NCBI GenBank assembly: GCA_937995825.1
Contig: CALKJO010000003.1
Span: forward strand, 62,001 to 126,000
DNA from: an uncultured Anaerolineae bacterium
Lineage (GTDB): Bacteria > Chloroflexota > Anaerolineae > Aggregatilineales > Phototrophicaceae
Direction of reading: 5' to 3'
DNA length: 64,000 bases
Position 1 is the stretch's first letter. The number at the start of each line of letters is the position of its first letter. A program made the position numbers and the translations under genes. The notes below the pieces were generated by a model that saw nothing but the letters and a program-made list of their open reading frames with translations, ran no database searches and was not told where the DNA came from. Below are positions 25,351 through 34,750 of the stretch, piece after piece.

Positions 25351-26147
25351 AGCGCGCCTTCACGCGCCAGAATCTCGCGCAGCAGCGTCTTTCTCGTTGT
25401 GCCACCGAGCGTCTCCAAGCGCCGGACACCAAGTGGATCGATCTGCTCCCGCAGCAGTTCAAGCTCATACGAGGTTGGAACCGGTGTCTCTTGTAAATCA
25501 GGGGACACTTCAAGCGAAAACCCCGTTTTCTTCTGTATTTGCTCGACAGATACACCAGGGTGAACATGCGTCAGCCGCATCCGTCCGTTTTTCCAGTCAA
25601 ACTGACCTAGATCGGTGATCAGATAGCGCGGACCAGAGCCGCGTTTCCGGCTGCTAAAATGTCCTAAACCACTGATGAAATCGACCCGCTCAACAAAGGT
25701 CACTTTGGAGTGACGGGGAACATAAAGGTAGACCCGATCTGAAAATGTGGTTACATCAGGAATACCACCTGATCCAGGCAGCCGCATTCGAGGGTGCTTC
25801 AGTGCAATGTTATTGAAATTGCCGACCGCGTCTACCTGAGCAGGACGAAAAAATTCTTTTGGCTTGTATCTGGGCAGCAGGTCGGCGGCGGCAGTCACGA
25901 AGTTAACGTGAAGCAGCCCCAGCCGCAGCCAGACCTCCTCAACATGCGCAATCGCTAATGCGCCCCAATCCTGTGTGATACTTTGCCCGATTGCAGAAGC
26001 AAAACGAACATGCGGGGCATGTGTCAGCTTAGCGAGGATGAAGCCAGCCATGACCAGCGGCGTGTTCAGCCCTTGCGCAAGCACCTCACCATCCTCAACC
26101 TGCCGCGAAATACACACGGACATCAGTTCATCAATGCTAAAATCCAT
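25347..26147 (-). CDS. CoA-transferase family I subunit B (glutaconate CoA-transferase / IpdB-like)
   Basis: 266 residues from MDFSIDELMSVC. It matches the beta subunit of glutaconate-type CoA-transferases: EDGEVLAQGLNTPLVMAGFILAKL, then GNFNNIAL, LPGSGGIPDVTTFSDRV and VTHVHPG-type segments. The catalytic glutamate usually found in the SENG-type loop is not evident; the region reads RFASAIGQSI. Loss of this glutamate is a feature of IpdB, whose complex is a hydrolase rather than a transferase. The partner A subunit lies at 21.0-21.8 kb, with ctpA, secG and a binding protein in between on the other strand. Confidence 0.72.
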   Translation of the reverse strand: MDFSIDELMSVCISRQVEDGEVLAQGLNTPLVMAGFILAKLTHAPHVRFASAIGQSITQDWGALAIAHVEEVWLRLGLLHVNFVTAAADLLPRYKPKEFFRPAQVDAVGNFNNIALKHPRMRLPGSGGIPDVTTFSDRVYLYVPRHSKVTFVERVDFISGLGHFSSRKRGSGPRYLITDLGQFDWKNGRMRLTHVHPGVSVEQIQKKTGFSLEVSPDLQETPVPTSYELELLREQIDPLGVRRLETLGGTTRKTLLREILAREGAL

Positions 26148-26201
26148 CCCCAACCTTCTACATCCACCTGCTTCGACAAACACGTTACAGGCATGATAGA
26201 A

Positions 26202-26219
26202 TCAATGTTATCAATGTTA
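26202..26219. repeat. Tandem 9-bp direct repeat
   Basis: TCAATGTTA occurs twice head-to-tail in the divergent region between the CoA-transferase subunit B gene and the cNMP-binding gene. Direct repeats at such a place suit a regulator that binds side by side, but no clear promoter was seen. Confidence 0.35.
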
Positions 26220-26273
26220 TAGGCTTCAAAACACCTCAGTACTTGTCCGTATCCGTAAGGACTTCTGGCGACA

Positions 26274-26759
26274 ATGATACATATACTGCGTCAAGCCGAT
26301 ATTTTCTATGAACTGACATTAACGCAGCTTGAGATGATCGCTTCGATCAGCAGTCAACAAGCTTATGATGAAGGCACGATCATCTTTGAGGAGAACGAAC
26401 CATCTACGAACTTGTTTATCATCGCGGATGGCGAGGTAGAAATCCAGGTTGACTCAAAGCTGATCGGCAGAAGCAGCGAGGAAGGACCGAAAACAATTGC
26501 TGTGCTGCGGCGTGGTCAGTCGTTTGGCGAAGTCGCTCTTGTTGATCAAGGATTGAGCTCAGCGCGGGCGCGCTGCGCCAAGCCGGGAACACAACTTGTC
26601 ATGATTCCTCATTCAAGGCTGCTCAAGCTGTGCGACTCTTTTCCAGAGATGGGTTATCGGCTGATGCGCAATCTGGCTGCCGATCTCGCTATGAAAATTC
26701 GCAACACTGATTTGCAGATACGCGAATATCTCACCTGGTCAACGCGGCGCGACTCATGA
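26274..26759 (+). CDS. Cyclic-nucleotide-binding domain protein
   Basis: 161 residues, essentially one cNMP-binding domain (about 1-125) followed by helices, with no DNA-binding domain. The phosphate-binding cassette appears as FGEVALVDQGLSSARARCA near residues 84-102, with the conserved E and R in place. Such stand-alone domains usually regulate a partner. The stop overlaps the start of the downstream TauE-type permease by 4 bases (ATGA), suggesting a functional pair. Confidence 0.85.
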   Translation: MIHILRQADIFYELTLTQLEMIASISSQQAYDEGTIIFEENEPSTNLFIIADGEVEIQVDSKLIGRSSEEGPKTIAVLRRGQSFGEVALVDQGLSSARARCAKPGTQLVMIPHSRLLKLCDSFPEMGYRLMRNLAADLAMKIRNTDLQIREYLTWSTRRDS

Positions 26760-27505
26760 TGCCGCTGCTTGATATTGCCATCATTGCGCTCGTCGCTTCG
26801 CTGATTGGGCTATCGAAAGGCGGGATGGGCGCTGTGCTTGTCGTCCTGGCAACCCCACTTTTGAGTCAGGCAATGCCTGTCACCGACGCGATCAGCCTCA
26901 CGCTGCCGCTTCTTCTGATTGCAGATGCTTTTGCGCTTTGGATGTATCGAAAAACATGGGATATGTACTACATTCGGCTGATGCTCCCAGCCGCAGTTAT
27001 CGGCGTGATCATCGGAACTGCGCTGCTCGCCAGCCTGCCTGATCTGGCACTAAGACGCATCCTGGGCATCTTCACGTTGGCTTTCGTCATCTACAAAGTC
27101 TGGATCGAAAACCGGCTCGGCGCAGCCTATGCCCCAAAACCCTGGCACGGTGTGCTGGCTGGAGGCGCGTCAGGGCTAGCATCAGCGCTCGCCAACAACG
27201 GCGCGCCGCCTTTCACTGCGTACATGCTGCTGCAAAACTTAACACCGACCGCATTCGTCGGCACGACAACTCTGTTTTTCGCCATTGTGAACGCGCTCAA
27301 GCTGCCAGGGCTGATCGTAGCCAGTCTGTTCAAGTTCGAAAACCTGGTCAGCGCCTGGTGGGCAGTGCCAATCATTCCCATTGGAGTCTGGACTGGGCGC
27401 TGGATTGTCACTCGGATCGACAAGCGGGCGTTTGAGCGCTTTATCCTAGCGACATTAGTAGTTGCTAGTTTATTTCTTTTGCTAACTGCGCCGCCCAGCA
27501 GGTAA
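26756..27505 (+). CDS. TauE/SafE-family permease
   Basis: 249 residues with 7-8 hydrophobic segments and the family's repeated motifs, GLSKGGMGAVLVVLATPLL near residues 19-37 and SGLASALANNGAPPFTAYML near 140-160. Members export or import small anions such as sulfite, sulfoacetate or taurine-derived compounds. The substrate here is unknown. It is coupled to a cNMP-binding protein and ends at a hairpin before the convergent tyrS. Confidence 0.88.
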   Translation: MMPLLDIAIIALVASLIGLSKGGMGAVLVVLATPLLSQAMPVTDAISLTLPLLLIADAFALWMYRKTWDMYYIRLMLPAAVIGVIIGTALLASLPDLALRRILGIFTLAFVIYKVWIENRLGAAYAPKPWHGVLAGGASGLASALANNGAPPFTAYMLLQNLTPTAFVGTTTLFFAIVNALKLPGLIVASLFKFENLVSAWWAVPIIPIGVWTGRWIVTRIDKRAFERFILATLVVASLFLLLTAPPSR

Positions 27506-27506
27506 A

Positions 27507-27530
27507 GGGGCAGTCAGTTCGGTCTGCCCC
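27507..27530. terminator. Hairpin between TauE-type gene and tyrS
   Basis: A GGGGCAG / CTGCCCC 7-bp stem with a 10-base loop lies between the two convergent stop codons. No T-run on either side. Confidence 0.5.
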
Positions 27531-27537
27531 TCAGTCA

Positions 27538-28773
27538 TCACGCATTCGTCAGCCGTACAAATTTGCGCTTGCCCACTTGAAGCACAGCAGGCAATGACTC
27601 CGGCGTGATCAGCATATTGGGATCAGTGACAGGGACTTCATTCAGGCGAACGCCGTTCTGCTCGATCAGGCGGCGCGCCTCACCGCCGCTTGAGACCATA
27701 TTTAGGCGCTTGAGGATCTCAACCACCTTCTCCGCCTCGGTGATGGCTGCTTGGGGGATGTCATCGGGGATGCCCTTACCGCCGCGAAAGACATCATCCC
27801 AACGCTTCTGCGCCTGCTGCGCCGCTTCGGGGCTGTGAAAGATACTCACAATCTCACGCGCGAGACGCATCTTGACCTCATTGGGATGCAGCGTTCCGCT
27901 GGACAATCCTGCTTCAAGCTCAGCAAGCGCGGCGGGCGACCAGCCAAGGATCAACTTGTAGAAGATGCCCATCGCATGATCGGGGATACTCATGACTTTG
28001 CCGAACATATCCCAGGGTTCAGCAAGCAGCGGAATATGGTTGCCGAGGCTTTTGCTCATCTTAACATATCCGTCTGTCCCAGGCAGACTCTCTCCCATAA
28101 TGATGGCGATCTGCGGGCGCTGTCCCATCGCTTCCTGCAATTTCCGACCCGCAACCAGGATATTAAAAAGCTGATCCTGTCCGCCAACCTGCACATCGGC
28201 TTCCTGGGCAACTGCATCGTACCCCTGCATCAGACCGTAAAACAGTTCATGCAGATAGATCGCCTGCTGAGCCTCAAGACGCTTGGCGAAATTGTCGCGT
28301 GTGAGAAACTGCTGCACAGTGAAGTTGCTAGCGAGACGGATGATGTCAGCAAAGTCGAGCGTAGCGAGCCATTCGTCGTTACGTCGAACGCGCGTTTTTT
28401 CGCGATCAAGGATTTTAAATGCCTGCTCCGCATAGGTGCGCGCATTTTCCTCAACCTGTTCGCGCGTGAGCTGATCGCGCACTTTGTCTTTATCCGACGG
28501 ATCACCAATTAGACTGGTGAACGTGCCGATCAGGAAGGTGACATCGTGTCCATAGTCCTGAAACTGGCGGAGCTTGCGCATCGTGATGGTATGCCCAAGA
28601 TGTAGATCGGCAGTGCGCGGATCGTAACCACAGTACACCCTCAGCGGACGCCCTTCTTCTTCTGCTAAAATCAGGCGTTCGCGCAGTTCGCGCCGCATTG
28701 CCTCCTTAATTTGCGGGTCACCATACTCCGCGCCGGACATCAGGACATCGACCTGCTCATCAATTGGCGTCAT
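27538..28773 (-). CDS. tyrS: Tyrosine--tRNA ligase
   Basis: 411 residues, class I synthetase that charges tRNA-Tyr. The HIGH-type motif is DLHLGHT near residues 53-59, the KMSKS loop is YVKMSKSLGN near 236-245, and the S4 RNA-binding domain fills about 345-411 (SSGGEARRLIEQNGVRLN). The length and motif spacing fit the TyrZ-type (type 2) enzymes of about 400 residues. No T-box leader was found upstream. It is convergent with the TauE-type gene and divergent from alaS. Confidence 0.96.
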   Translation of the reverse strand: MTPIDEQVDVLMSGAEYGDPQIKEAMRRELRERLILAEEEGRPLRVYCGYDPRTADLHLGHTITMRKLRQFQDYGHDVTFLIGTFTSLIGDPSDKDKVRDQLTREQVEENARTYAEQAFKILDREKTRVRRNDEWLATLDFADIIRLASNFTVQQFLTRDNFAKRLEAQQAIYLHELFYGLMQGYDAVAQEADVQVGGQDQLFNILVAGRKLQEAMGQRPQIAIIMGESLPGTDGYVKMSKSLGNHIPLLAEPWDMFGKVMSIPDHAMGIFYKLILGWSPAALAELEAGLSSGTLHPNEVKMRLAREIVSIFHSPEAAQQAQKRWDDVFRGGKGIPDDIPQAAITEAEKVVEILKRLNMVSSGGEARRLIEQNGVRLNEVPVTDPNMLITPESLPAVLQVGKRKFVRLTNA

Positions 28774-28930
28774 GTCTCATTTCCTGCTGCGCTTGAATAA
28801 ACATAAACAATCCCTTGCTGAAACTGCCTTATTCTACACGACAGCCCCCCTACAAAAAATGCCCTGTCATGGATATACTGAATCGACAGTTTCCAGACAG
28901 CGCGCCAAGAAACCCAATGGAGTTTAACGA

Positions 28931-31630
28931 ATGAAAGCGATGACCAGCTCCGAGGTCAGAAAGACGTTCCTTGAGTTCTTTGAGGGGCATGACCATCGAG
29001 TCGTCGCCTCGTCGTCGCTTGTGCCAGCAAATGACCCAACGCTGCTCTTCACGAATGCGGGAATGGTGCAGTTCAAGGATGTGTTTCTTGGCTTGGACAA
29101 GCGCGATTATAAACGGGCAGCGACAGCGCAGAAGTCCATGCGCGTCTCTGGCAAGCATAACGACTTGGAGAATGTCGGTCCGTCTCCACGTCATCACACG
29201 TTCTTTGAAATGCTGGGCAACTTCAGCTTCGGCGACTATTTCAAGCGCGATGCGATCCGCTTTGCTTACACGCTGCTAACCGAGGTCTATGGTTTGCCGC
29301 CGGAACGGCTGGCATTCACTGTCTATCAGAACGATGATGAGGCGTATCACATCTGGGTCGATGAGATGAAGATCGACCCGAGAAGGGTCGCACGGCTGGG
29401 ACCGAGGACCAATTTCTGGCAGATGGCAGAAATTGGACCCTGCGGTCCGACTAGCGAGCTGCACTGGGATAAATATCCTGAGCGCGGCATCGACGATATC
29501 ATTCCCTCGCTGGAACAGGAAGATGATCGCTTCCTCGAACTGTGGAATTTGGTCTTCATGCAGTTCAATCGGACGAATGCTGATCCCGACCATACCGGTC
29601 AATTCGATGTGCCGCTTCCTGCTCCTGGTGTAGATACCGGAATGGGGCTGGAGCGCGTGCTGAGCGTGATCAATGGGGTGCAGTCGAATTATGAGACCGA
29701 CCTATTCATGCCGATCATTGAAGCGACGCAGCGCCTGACCAGGCATTCGGACGCTGAACGCGACGCCGACATCGTGCCATACCGAGTGATTGCGGATCAC
29801 GTCCGCGCGGCAGTCTTTTTGATTGCCGATGGGGTGATGCCCGGCGCAAAAGGACGCGACTCGGTCTGTCGTCTGGTCATACGCCGCGCTTCACGTTTTG
29901 GCGCAAAGCTCGGCTTTGATGAGCCTTTTCTCGGTCAGCTTGTGGATACTGTTGTCGGCATTATGGGGGAACATTATACCGAACTGGTTGAACGCGCTCC
30001 GATAATCAAACGCGTTATCACTCAGGAGGAAGAGCGCTTTCGCCGAACACTAGACCGCGGGATGGACGAACTAGAAGCCGAGATCGAACGGCTGCGCACC
30101 TCTGGTCAGGCGCGGCTTGAAGGGAAAACGGCATTTTACTTGAAAGCGTCATTGGGTCTGCCGATCCAAGTAACACAGGACATTCTCGCCGAACATAACA
30201 TGACGGTGGACATGCAGGGCTTTCTCGAAGCGGAGGATGAACACGCGCTGCGCAGCGGCGGTGGTCAGGCAATGGGCAGGATCGCCTCCGCTGCTGAGTA
30301 TTCCGAACTGCTTGAGAAGTTGAAGGCGGAGGGTTTGCTTCCCATCTATGGCGTTCAATACCTACCGTATGGCGATACCACCCTGAGCGCCAAGGTGGTT
30401 GCGATTCTGGTCAACGGTGAACGCGCTGAAAGCGCCATTGTCGGCGATAAAGTCGAGGTCATTCTCGACCGGACGCCATTTTACGTAGAAGCCGGTGGTC
30501 AGGTCAGCGATACTGGACGAATTGTTGGGGATGGCTGGCAGATCGATGTTGAAGATATGCGCCGACCTGTCGCTGGATTGATCGTTCACATAGGTGAAGT
30601 GGTTGAGGGAAATCCTGTATCTGGTGAGGAGGCGAGTGCAGAAGTCGATGCTGGGCGACGCGCTGACATCATGCGCAATCACACGGCAACCCATCTGCTG
30701 CACGCCGCGCTGCGCAATCAACTGGGCAGCCATGTGCAGCAGCGCGGTTCACTCGTCGCACCGGATCGCCTTCGCTTCGACTTTGCCCACGATGCTCGTG
30801 TGACGCCTGAACAACTTCGCGCGCTTGAGCATGAGGTCAACGACGTGATTTTAAGGAACCTTAGGGTTCAGGCACAGGAAAAAGCCTTGCGTGAAGCGCG
30901 CGCTGAGGGGGCAATGGCGCTGTTTGGCGAGAAATATGGCGAAATCGTCCGCACGATCTCGATTGCCAGCAACGGTGATCGATACAGCTATGAGCTTTGC
31001 GGCGGTGTCCACGTTTCTGAAACAGCGCAGATTGGCGCCTTCGCGCTGATCTCAGAGGGCAGCGTGAGCGCAGGGATTCGCCGCGTCGAAGCCGTCACCG
31101 GACGAGGCGCAGTGGAATACCTGCAGCGCGCAGTCTCGACCCTGAACCAGGCGGCGGCGCAGCTCATGACGACTCCTGATGAACTAGAGAGCCGGATCGC
31201 CCATCTTCAGGCAGAACTCGCTCAGGCAAAAAAGCAGATCGAGACTCTGCATAAGGCGGCTGCGCGCAGCCGCTTCGACTCACTGCTGGCGCAAGTTGAA
31301 AGCGTGAATGGCAAGCAGGCGCTCATCGCGCGCCTCGACGATGTTCCCGCAGAGACGATGCGTGACATGGCGGACTGGTTCCGCGAAGCTGTCAAGAGCG
31401 GTGTGCTGGTGATCGGTGGGATTACCGATGGTAAACCACAGCTTTTGATCGCCGTTACGGATGACCAGACAAAACAAGGAGTGCACGCCGGTAACCTGAT
31501 CAAACAGATCGCGCCGATCATCGGCGGCGGCGGCGGTGGTCGCCCCAACATGGCGCAGGCAGGCGGCAAAGACCCCTCTAGAATCGATGAGGCTTTGCAG
31601 AGCGCACGCCAACTGCTCTCGACGGGCTAA
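28931..31630 (+). CDS. alaS: Alanine--tRNA ligase
   Basis: 899 residues, standard class II AlaRS. Aminoacylation core at the N-terminus (SSEVRKTFLEFFEGHDHRVV and TNAGMVQFKDVFLG), editing domain with HTATHLLHAALR near residue 585 and the zinc-site CGGVHVSETAQIG near 685 (usually CGGTHV), and a C-terminal Gly-rich domain ending in IIGGGGGGRPNMAQAGGKDP. GGAG lies 8 bases before the ATG. It heads a tight cluster with a baseplate J-like gene, ruvX and mltG; the alaS-ruvX-mltG order is also known in Firmicutes. Confidence 0.97.
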   Translation: MKAMTSSEVRKTFLEFFEGHDHRVVASSSLVPANDPTLLFTNAGMVQFKDVFLGLDKRDYKRAATAQKSMRVSGKHNDLENVGPSPRHHTFFEMLGNFSFGDYFKRDAIRFAYTLLTEVYGLPPERLAFTVYQNDDEAYHIWVDEMKIDPRRVARLGPRTNFWQMAEIGPCGPTSELHWDKYPERGIDDIIPSLEQEDDRFLELWNLVFMQFNRTNADPDHTGQFDVPLPAPGVDTGMGLERVLSVINGVQSNYETDLFMPIIEATQRLTRHSDAERDADIVPYRVIADHVRAAVFLIADGVMPGAKGRDSVCRLVIRRASRFGAKLGFDEPFLGQLVDTVVGIMGEHYTELVERAPIIKRVITQEEERFRRTLDRGMDELEAEIERLRTSGQARLEGKTAFYLKASLGLPIQVTQDILAEHNMTVDMQGFLEAEDEHALRSGGGQAMGRIASAAEYSELLEKLKAEGLLPIYGVQYLPYGDTTLSAKVVAILVNGERAESAIVGDKVEVILDRTPFYVEAGGQVSDTGRIVGDGWQIDVEDMRRPVAGLIVHIGEVVEGNPVSGEEASAEVDAGRRADIMRNHTATHLLHAALRNQLGSHVQQRGSLVAPDRLRFDFAHDARVTPEQLRALEHEVNDVILRNLRVQAQEKALREARAEGAMALFGEKYGEIVRTISIASNGDRYSYELCGGVHVSETAQIGAFALISEGSVSAGIRRVEAVTGRGAVEYLQRAVSTLNQAAAQLMTTPDELESRIAHLQAELAQAKKQIETLHKAAARSRFDSLLAQVESVNGKQALIARLDDVPAETMRDMADWFREAVKSGVLVIGGITDGKPQLLIAVTDDQTKQGVHAGNLIKQIAPIIGGGGGGRPNMAQAGGKDPSRIDEALQSARQLLSTG

Positions 31631-31638
31631 ACGCGGGT

Positions 31639-33192
31639 ATGTCCCAGGAAGTCGAGCTGATCCAGCTCAGCACTTCGGACGACGCCGCTTCGGTCAAGGA
31701 TCGGCTGGCGTTTTTTCGCGGACGTTCAGTGCTGCTCATCTGGCCCGAGACAGGTACAACACTGACACGTCGGCTTGATCTCGTCCTGATTCAACGCGAG
31801 GCGAAGCGCCTCGCGATCCGCCTTGCTTTGGTAACACATGATCCGGATGTGCGGCGCTTCGCCGCTGAACTGAACATCAGCACATTTGAAACTGTAGGCG
31901 CAAGCGCCAGGGGCAAATGGCGGCGCGGACAAACGCGCACGTTCATCAACCGCAATCATCGACCTGAAGATGAGCCAGAGCCTGATGATCTCATGCCGCT
32001 TGCCAGCCGTGTCCGCGTCGAAAGTAAAGACACACCATTAGCCCAAATTGTGCGGTGGTCAGCGCGCGCGCTGCTGTTGATCCTCTTAGGTGGCTTAACG
32101 CTTACGATGATTTACCTGCTCATTCCAGGCGCAGCAGTCAGCTTCAGCCTGCGTCAGGAAACACTCACGGTTAGCGCTGCCGTTACCGCTGATCCACGCC
32201 TAGCGGCGATCAACATCGAGCGCGGGGAAATCCCAGCGGTGACGCTCCAGATTGAAGTTGAGGAGCGCGGATCGCTTCCCACATCCGGAACCCGACAAGT
32301 CGGCAGCTCACTTGCTCGCGGAGCGGTAGTGTTCATCAATAAGACTGAGCGCAGTATTGAGATTCCTGCCGATCTGGTCATTACGTCTTCAATCATGTCA
32401 GACATCTTTTTCCGAACGCTGCAATCAGCTTCGCTTCCGGGAGGACTGGGTCTGCAAGTCGAAGTCCCTGTTGAAGCACTCCCGAACACACCTGGCGAAC
32501 GCGGAAACGTTGAGGCGGGCGCTCTGGATCGGATCGTCGGCATACTGGCAGATCAGGTCGATGTGCGGAACATTGCACCCATTTCAGGCGGAATCAGCAG
32601 CGCAGTCCGCGCAGTCGCTCAGGAAGATCGAGACAGTCTGCTCGCCATGCTAAGACAGCAGCTTCAAACCCGCGCTTATACTGAGATGCTGCCTCGGCTG
32701 AGCGCTTCTCAGTTCATCATCCTAGAAACCATCGGTATCGTCGAAGAGCGTTCCGATTGGACTGTTTTCGATTATGCAGTCGGCGAAGTCACGAATACCC
32801 TCACGCTCACCATGCGCGCCGTCGTTGAAGCGGTCGTCGTCGATGAAACTGGCGCGCAGCAGGTCGCATTTTCGCGGCTCGCCGGTCAGGTTCCGCCTGG
32901 TTGGGTGATTCGTAAGATAGAATACGACCGATCCGGCATAGTGAACGTGGATGAGACAGGAAGGATCTTCTTCACGATGAACGCTTCAGCATTGGTGCAG
33001 GCACAGATCGACACCGGCAGACTGCGAGAACAGCTTGCTGGACGATCCATCGGTGAAGCAGAAATCTATCTGCGTCAGCAGGTTGAAATCGATGCGTCCA
33101 GCAGCATCGATGTTCGCGTTTCTCCTGATTGGTTTGGACAAATGCCGCTTCTCCCAATCCGCATATCCGTTCAGGTTAGTGACATCACATGA
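31639..33192 (+). CDS. Baseplate J/gp47-like membrane protein
   Basis: 517 residues. The N-terminal cytoplasmic part (about 1-120) is Arg-rich, followed by one membrane segment near 138-160 and a long outer region. The part near 195-310 (LPTSGTRQVGSS, GAVVFINKTERSIEIPADLVI, NTPGERGNVEAGALDRI) matches the baseplate J/gp47-like repeat often annotated in Chloroflexota proteins. No other phage-tail genes are present, so a phage role is not supported. It starts 8 bases after alaS and overlaps ruvX by 4 bases. Confidence 0.7.
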   Translation: MSQEVELIQLSTSDDAASVKDRLAFFRGRSVLLIWPETGTTLTRRLDLVLIQREAKRLAIRLALVTHDPDVRRFAAELNISTFETVGASARGKWRRGQTRTFINRNHRPEDEPEPDDLMPLASRVRVESKDTPLAQIVRWSARALLLILLGGLTLTMIYLLIPGAAVSFSLRQETLTVSAAVTADPRLAAINIERGEIPAVTLQIEVEERGSLPTSGTRQVGSSLARGAVVFINKTERSIEIPADLVITSSIMSDIFFRTLQSASLPGGLGLQVEVPVEALPNTPGERGNVEAGALDRIVGILADQVDVRNIAPISGGISSAVRAVAQEDRDSLLAMLRQQLQTRAYTEMLPRLSASQFIILETIGIVEERSDWTVFDYAVGEVTNTLTLTMRAVVEAVVVDETGAQQVAFSRLAGQVPPGWVIRKIEYDRSGIVNVDETGRIFFTMNASALVQAQIDTGRLREQLAGRSIGEAEIYLRQQVEIDASSSIDVRVSPDWFGQMPLLPIRISVQVSDIT

Positions 33193-33638
33193 TCATTCGC
33201 CTGATGGGGATTGATCACGGGTTGGCTCGGATAGGGCTTGCTGTCGGGGATACAGGTTCATATCTGGCGCGAGAACTGACTATCATTCGACGCAGGTCAA
33301 AGCGCGAGGATTTTGAGCGGATCGGGCGGCTTGCTGTCGAACAACGCATCGACCGTTTTGTGATCGGTTTGCCGACAAACACCGATGCCAAGACTGCTTT
33401 TTCACAGTCGGACAAGGTTCAAAATTGGGCAGCGGCACTGCATACTGCTCTTCCCTACCCAATTATCTTCTGGGATGAACAGTTCACCAGCATTGACGCG
33501 GCAGAACTCGCACGTCAGCAGCAGCGACGCAAATTGAGGGAGCCGATTGACGATCTGGCTGCACGTTTGATTTTGCAAAGCTATCTCGATGCTTTAAGAG
33601 AGGGTCAGATCAGGCTTCCGTCTGAGATTTCGGGGTGA
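33189..33638 (+). CDS. ruvX: RuvX/YqgF-family Holliday junction resolvase-like protein
   Basis: 149 residues, RNase H-like fold. The first aspartate is in MGIDHGLARIGLAVGD, the glutamate in FWDEQFTSIDA and the last aspartate in IDDLAARLILQSYL, all at family positions. GLPTNTD is the usual GLP loop. YqgF/RuvX is implicated in pre-16S rRNA processing as well as junction cleavage. In the first motif the usual Lys/Arg-Arg before IG is Ala-Arg. Four-base overlaps with both neighbours imply one transcript and translational coupling. Confidence 0.88.
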   Translation: MIIRLMGIDHGLARIGLAVGDTGSYLARELTIIRRRSKREDFERIGRLAVEQRIDRFVIGLPTNTDAKTAFSQSDKVQNWAAALHTALPYPIIFWDEQFTSIDAAELARQQQRRKLREPIDDLAARLILQSYLDALREGQIRLPSEISG

Positions 33639-34750
33639 TGAATTTGGCACGCTTTATCCGCTTTTTGATGGCTGTCACCGCTGTGTTTGCCTTGATTGTC
33701 CTTATCGGGGCGGCTGTATTACTCATGATCTCAAACGGACGCCCCGTGGATTTTGTACAAACAGCGCTCATTCGCCTGTCGCTGTCTGGGCGGACGGATG
33801 ATCTGGCGGCGCGTCTCAGCAGCGATACAACGCCTGTGCGTTTTGAGATTTCCAGCGGAGAGCTTCCTCGGCAGATCGCTGATCGTCTTTGGGAATTGAA
33901 CTTGATCATCGACCCCGACCTGTTCGTCGATTACGTGCGCGCCAATCGGCTTGATACCAAACTGGAAGCCGGCGTTTTCTTCCTCAATCGCACTATGAAT
34001 CTACCTGAAGTTGCCCTTGCGCTGACCGACTCACGAAGCAGCCAATTCCCTTTCCGCATTCTGGAAGGCTGGCGGATGGAGGAAATTGCAGTCGTTATCG
34101 ACTCCAACCCTTACTTTGGGTTTACTGGCGCAGATTTTCTAAATGTTGTCGGTCGAAATGCCGAAATCCCGCCGGATTTCGCAGCGCTGGTGCGACCGCC
34201 TGCGGGAGCATCGCTGGAGGGATTCCTGTTTCCGAATACGTATCAGCTTCCTGCACAGATCACGCCTGTCATGCTGCGGGATACCCTGCTCGAAACGTTT
34301 GAAGCCAGTTTGACTGCCGAGATCATTGCCGGCGCAGCCGAACAAGGCTTGACCTTATATGAAGCGGTCACGCTGGCTTCGATCATTCAGCGGGAAGCAG
34401 TGCATCCTGACGAACACCGCATGATCTCCAGTGTTTATCACAATCGCCTCCGAGATGGAATGAAGCTCGATGCCGATCCCACTGTGCAGTATGCGATTGG
34501 CGTAGTCAATGGTAACTGGTGGAGCCAAATCACACAGGCGGACTATTCCCGTGTCATCTCACCGTATAATACCTACCTCAACACTGGGCTGCCGCCAGGT
34601 CCGATTGCCAGCCCCGGCATCTCCGCTATCTATGCAGCAGTCTTTCCGGAGTCGTCCCCTTATTACTATTTTCGGGCGCGCTGCGATGGCAGCGGATACC
34701 ATAACTTCGCCCGAACATTCCAAGAACATCTGGCAAACGGCTGCCCATGA
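33635..34750 (+). CDS. mltG: Endolytic transglycosylase MltG
   Basis: 371 residues. A membrane anchor (about 8-32) is followed by a LysM-like region and the YceG catalytic domain. Motifs: LEGFLFPNTYQLP, SIIQREAVHPDEHRMISSVYHNRL with the catalytic glutamate in QREA, and NTYLNTGLPPGPIASPG near the C-terminus. It cuts nascent glycan strands and limits their length during peptidoglycan synthesis. It overlaps ruvX and the following lipoprotein gene by 4 bases each. Confidence 0.95.
   Translation: MMNLARFIRFLMAVTAVFALIVLIGAAVLLMISNGRPVDFVQTALIRLSLSGRTDDLAARLSSDTTPVRFEISSGELPRQIADRLWELNLIIDPDLFVDYVRANRLDTKLEAGVFFLNRTMNLPEVALALTDSRSSQFPFRILEGWRMEEIAVVIDSNPYFGFTGADFLNVVGRNAEIPPDFAALVRPPAGASLEGFLFPNTYQLPAQITPVMLRDTLLETFEASLTAEIIAGAAEQGLTLYEAVTLASIIQREAVHPDEHRMISSVYHNRLRDGMKLDADPTVQYAIGVVNGNWWSQITQADYSRVISPYNTYLNTGLPPGPIASPGISAIYAAVFPESSPYYYFRARCDGSGYHNFARTFQEHLANGCP

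Noticed and set aside
28774..28930. T-box leader for tyrS or alaS
   Set aside because: Neither strand shows the T-box core sequence or a following terminator.
31639..33192. Prophage or contractile injection system from the baseplate J-like gene
   Set aside because: No tail, sheath, spike or AAA+ genes nearby; flanking genes are housekeeping. The domain occurs alone in Chloroflexota membrane proteins.
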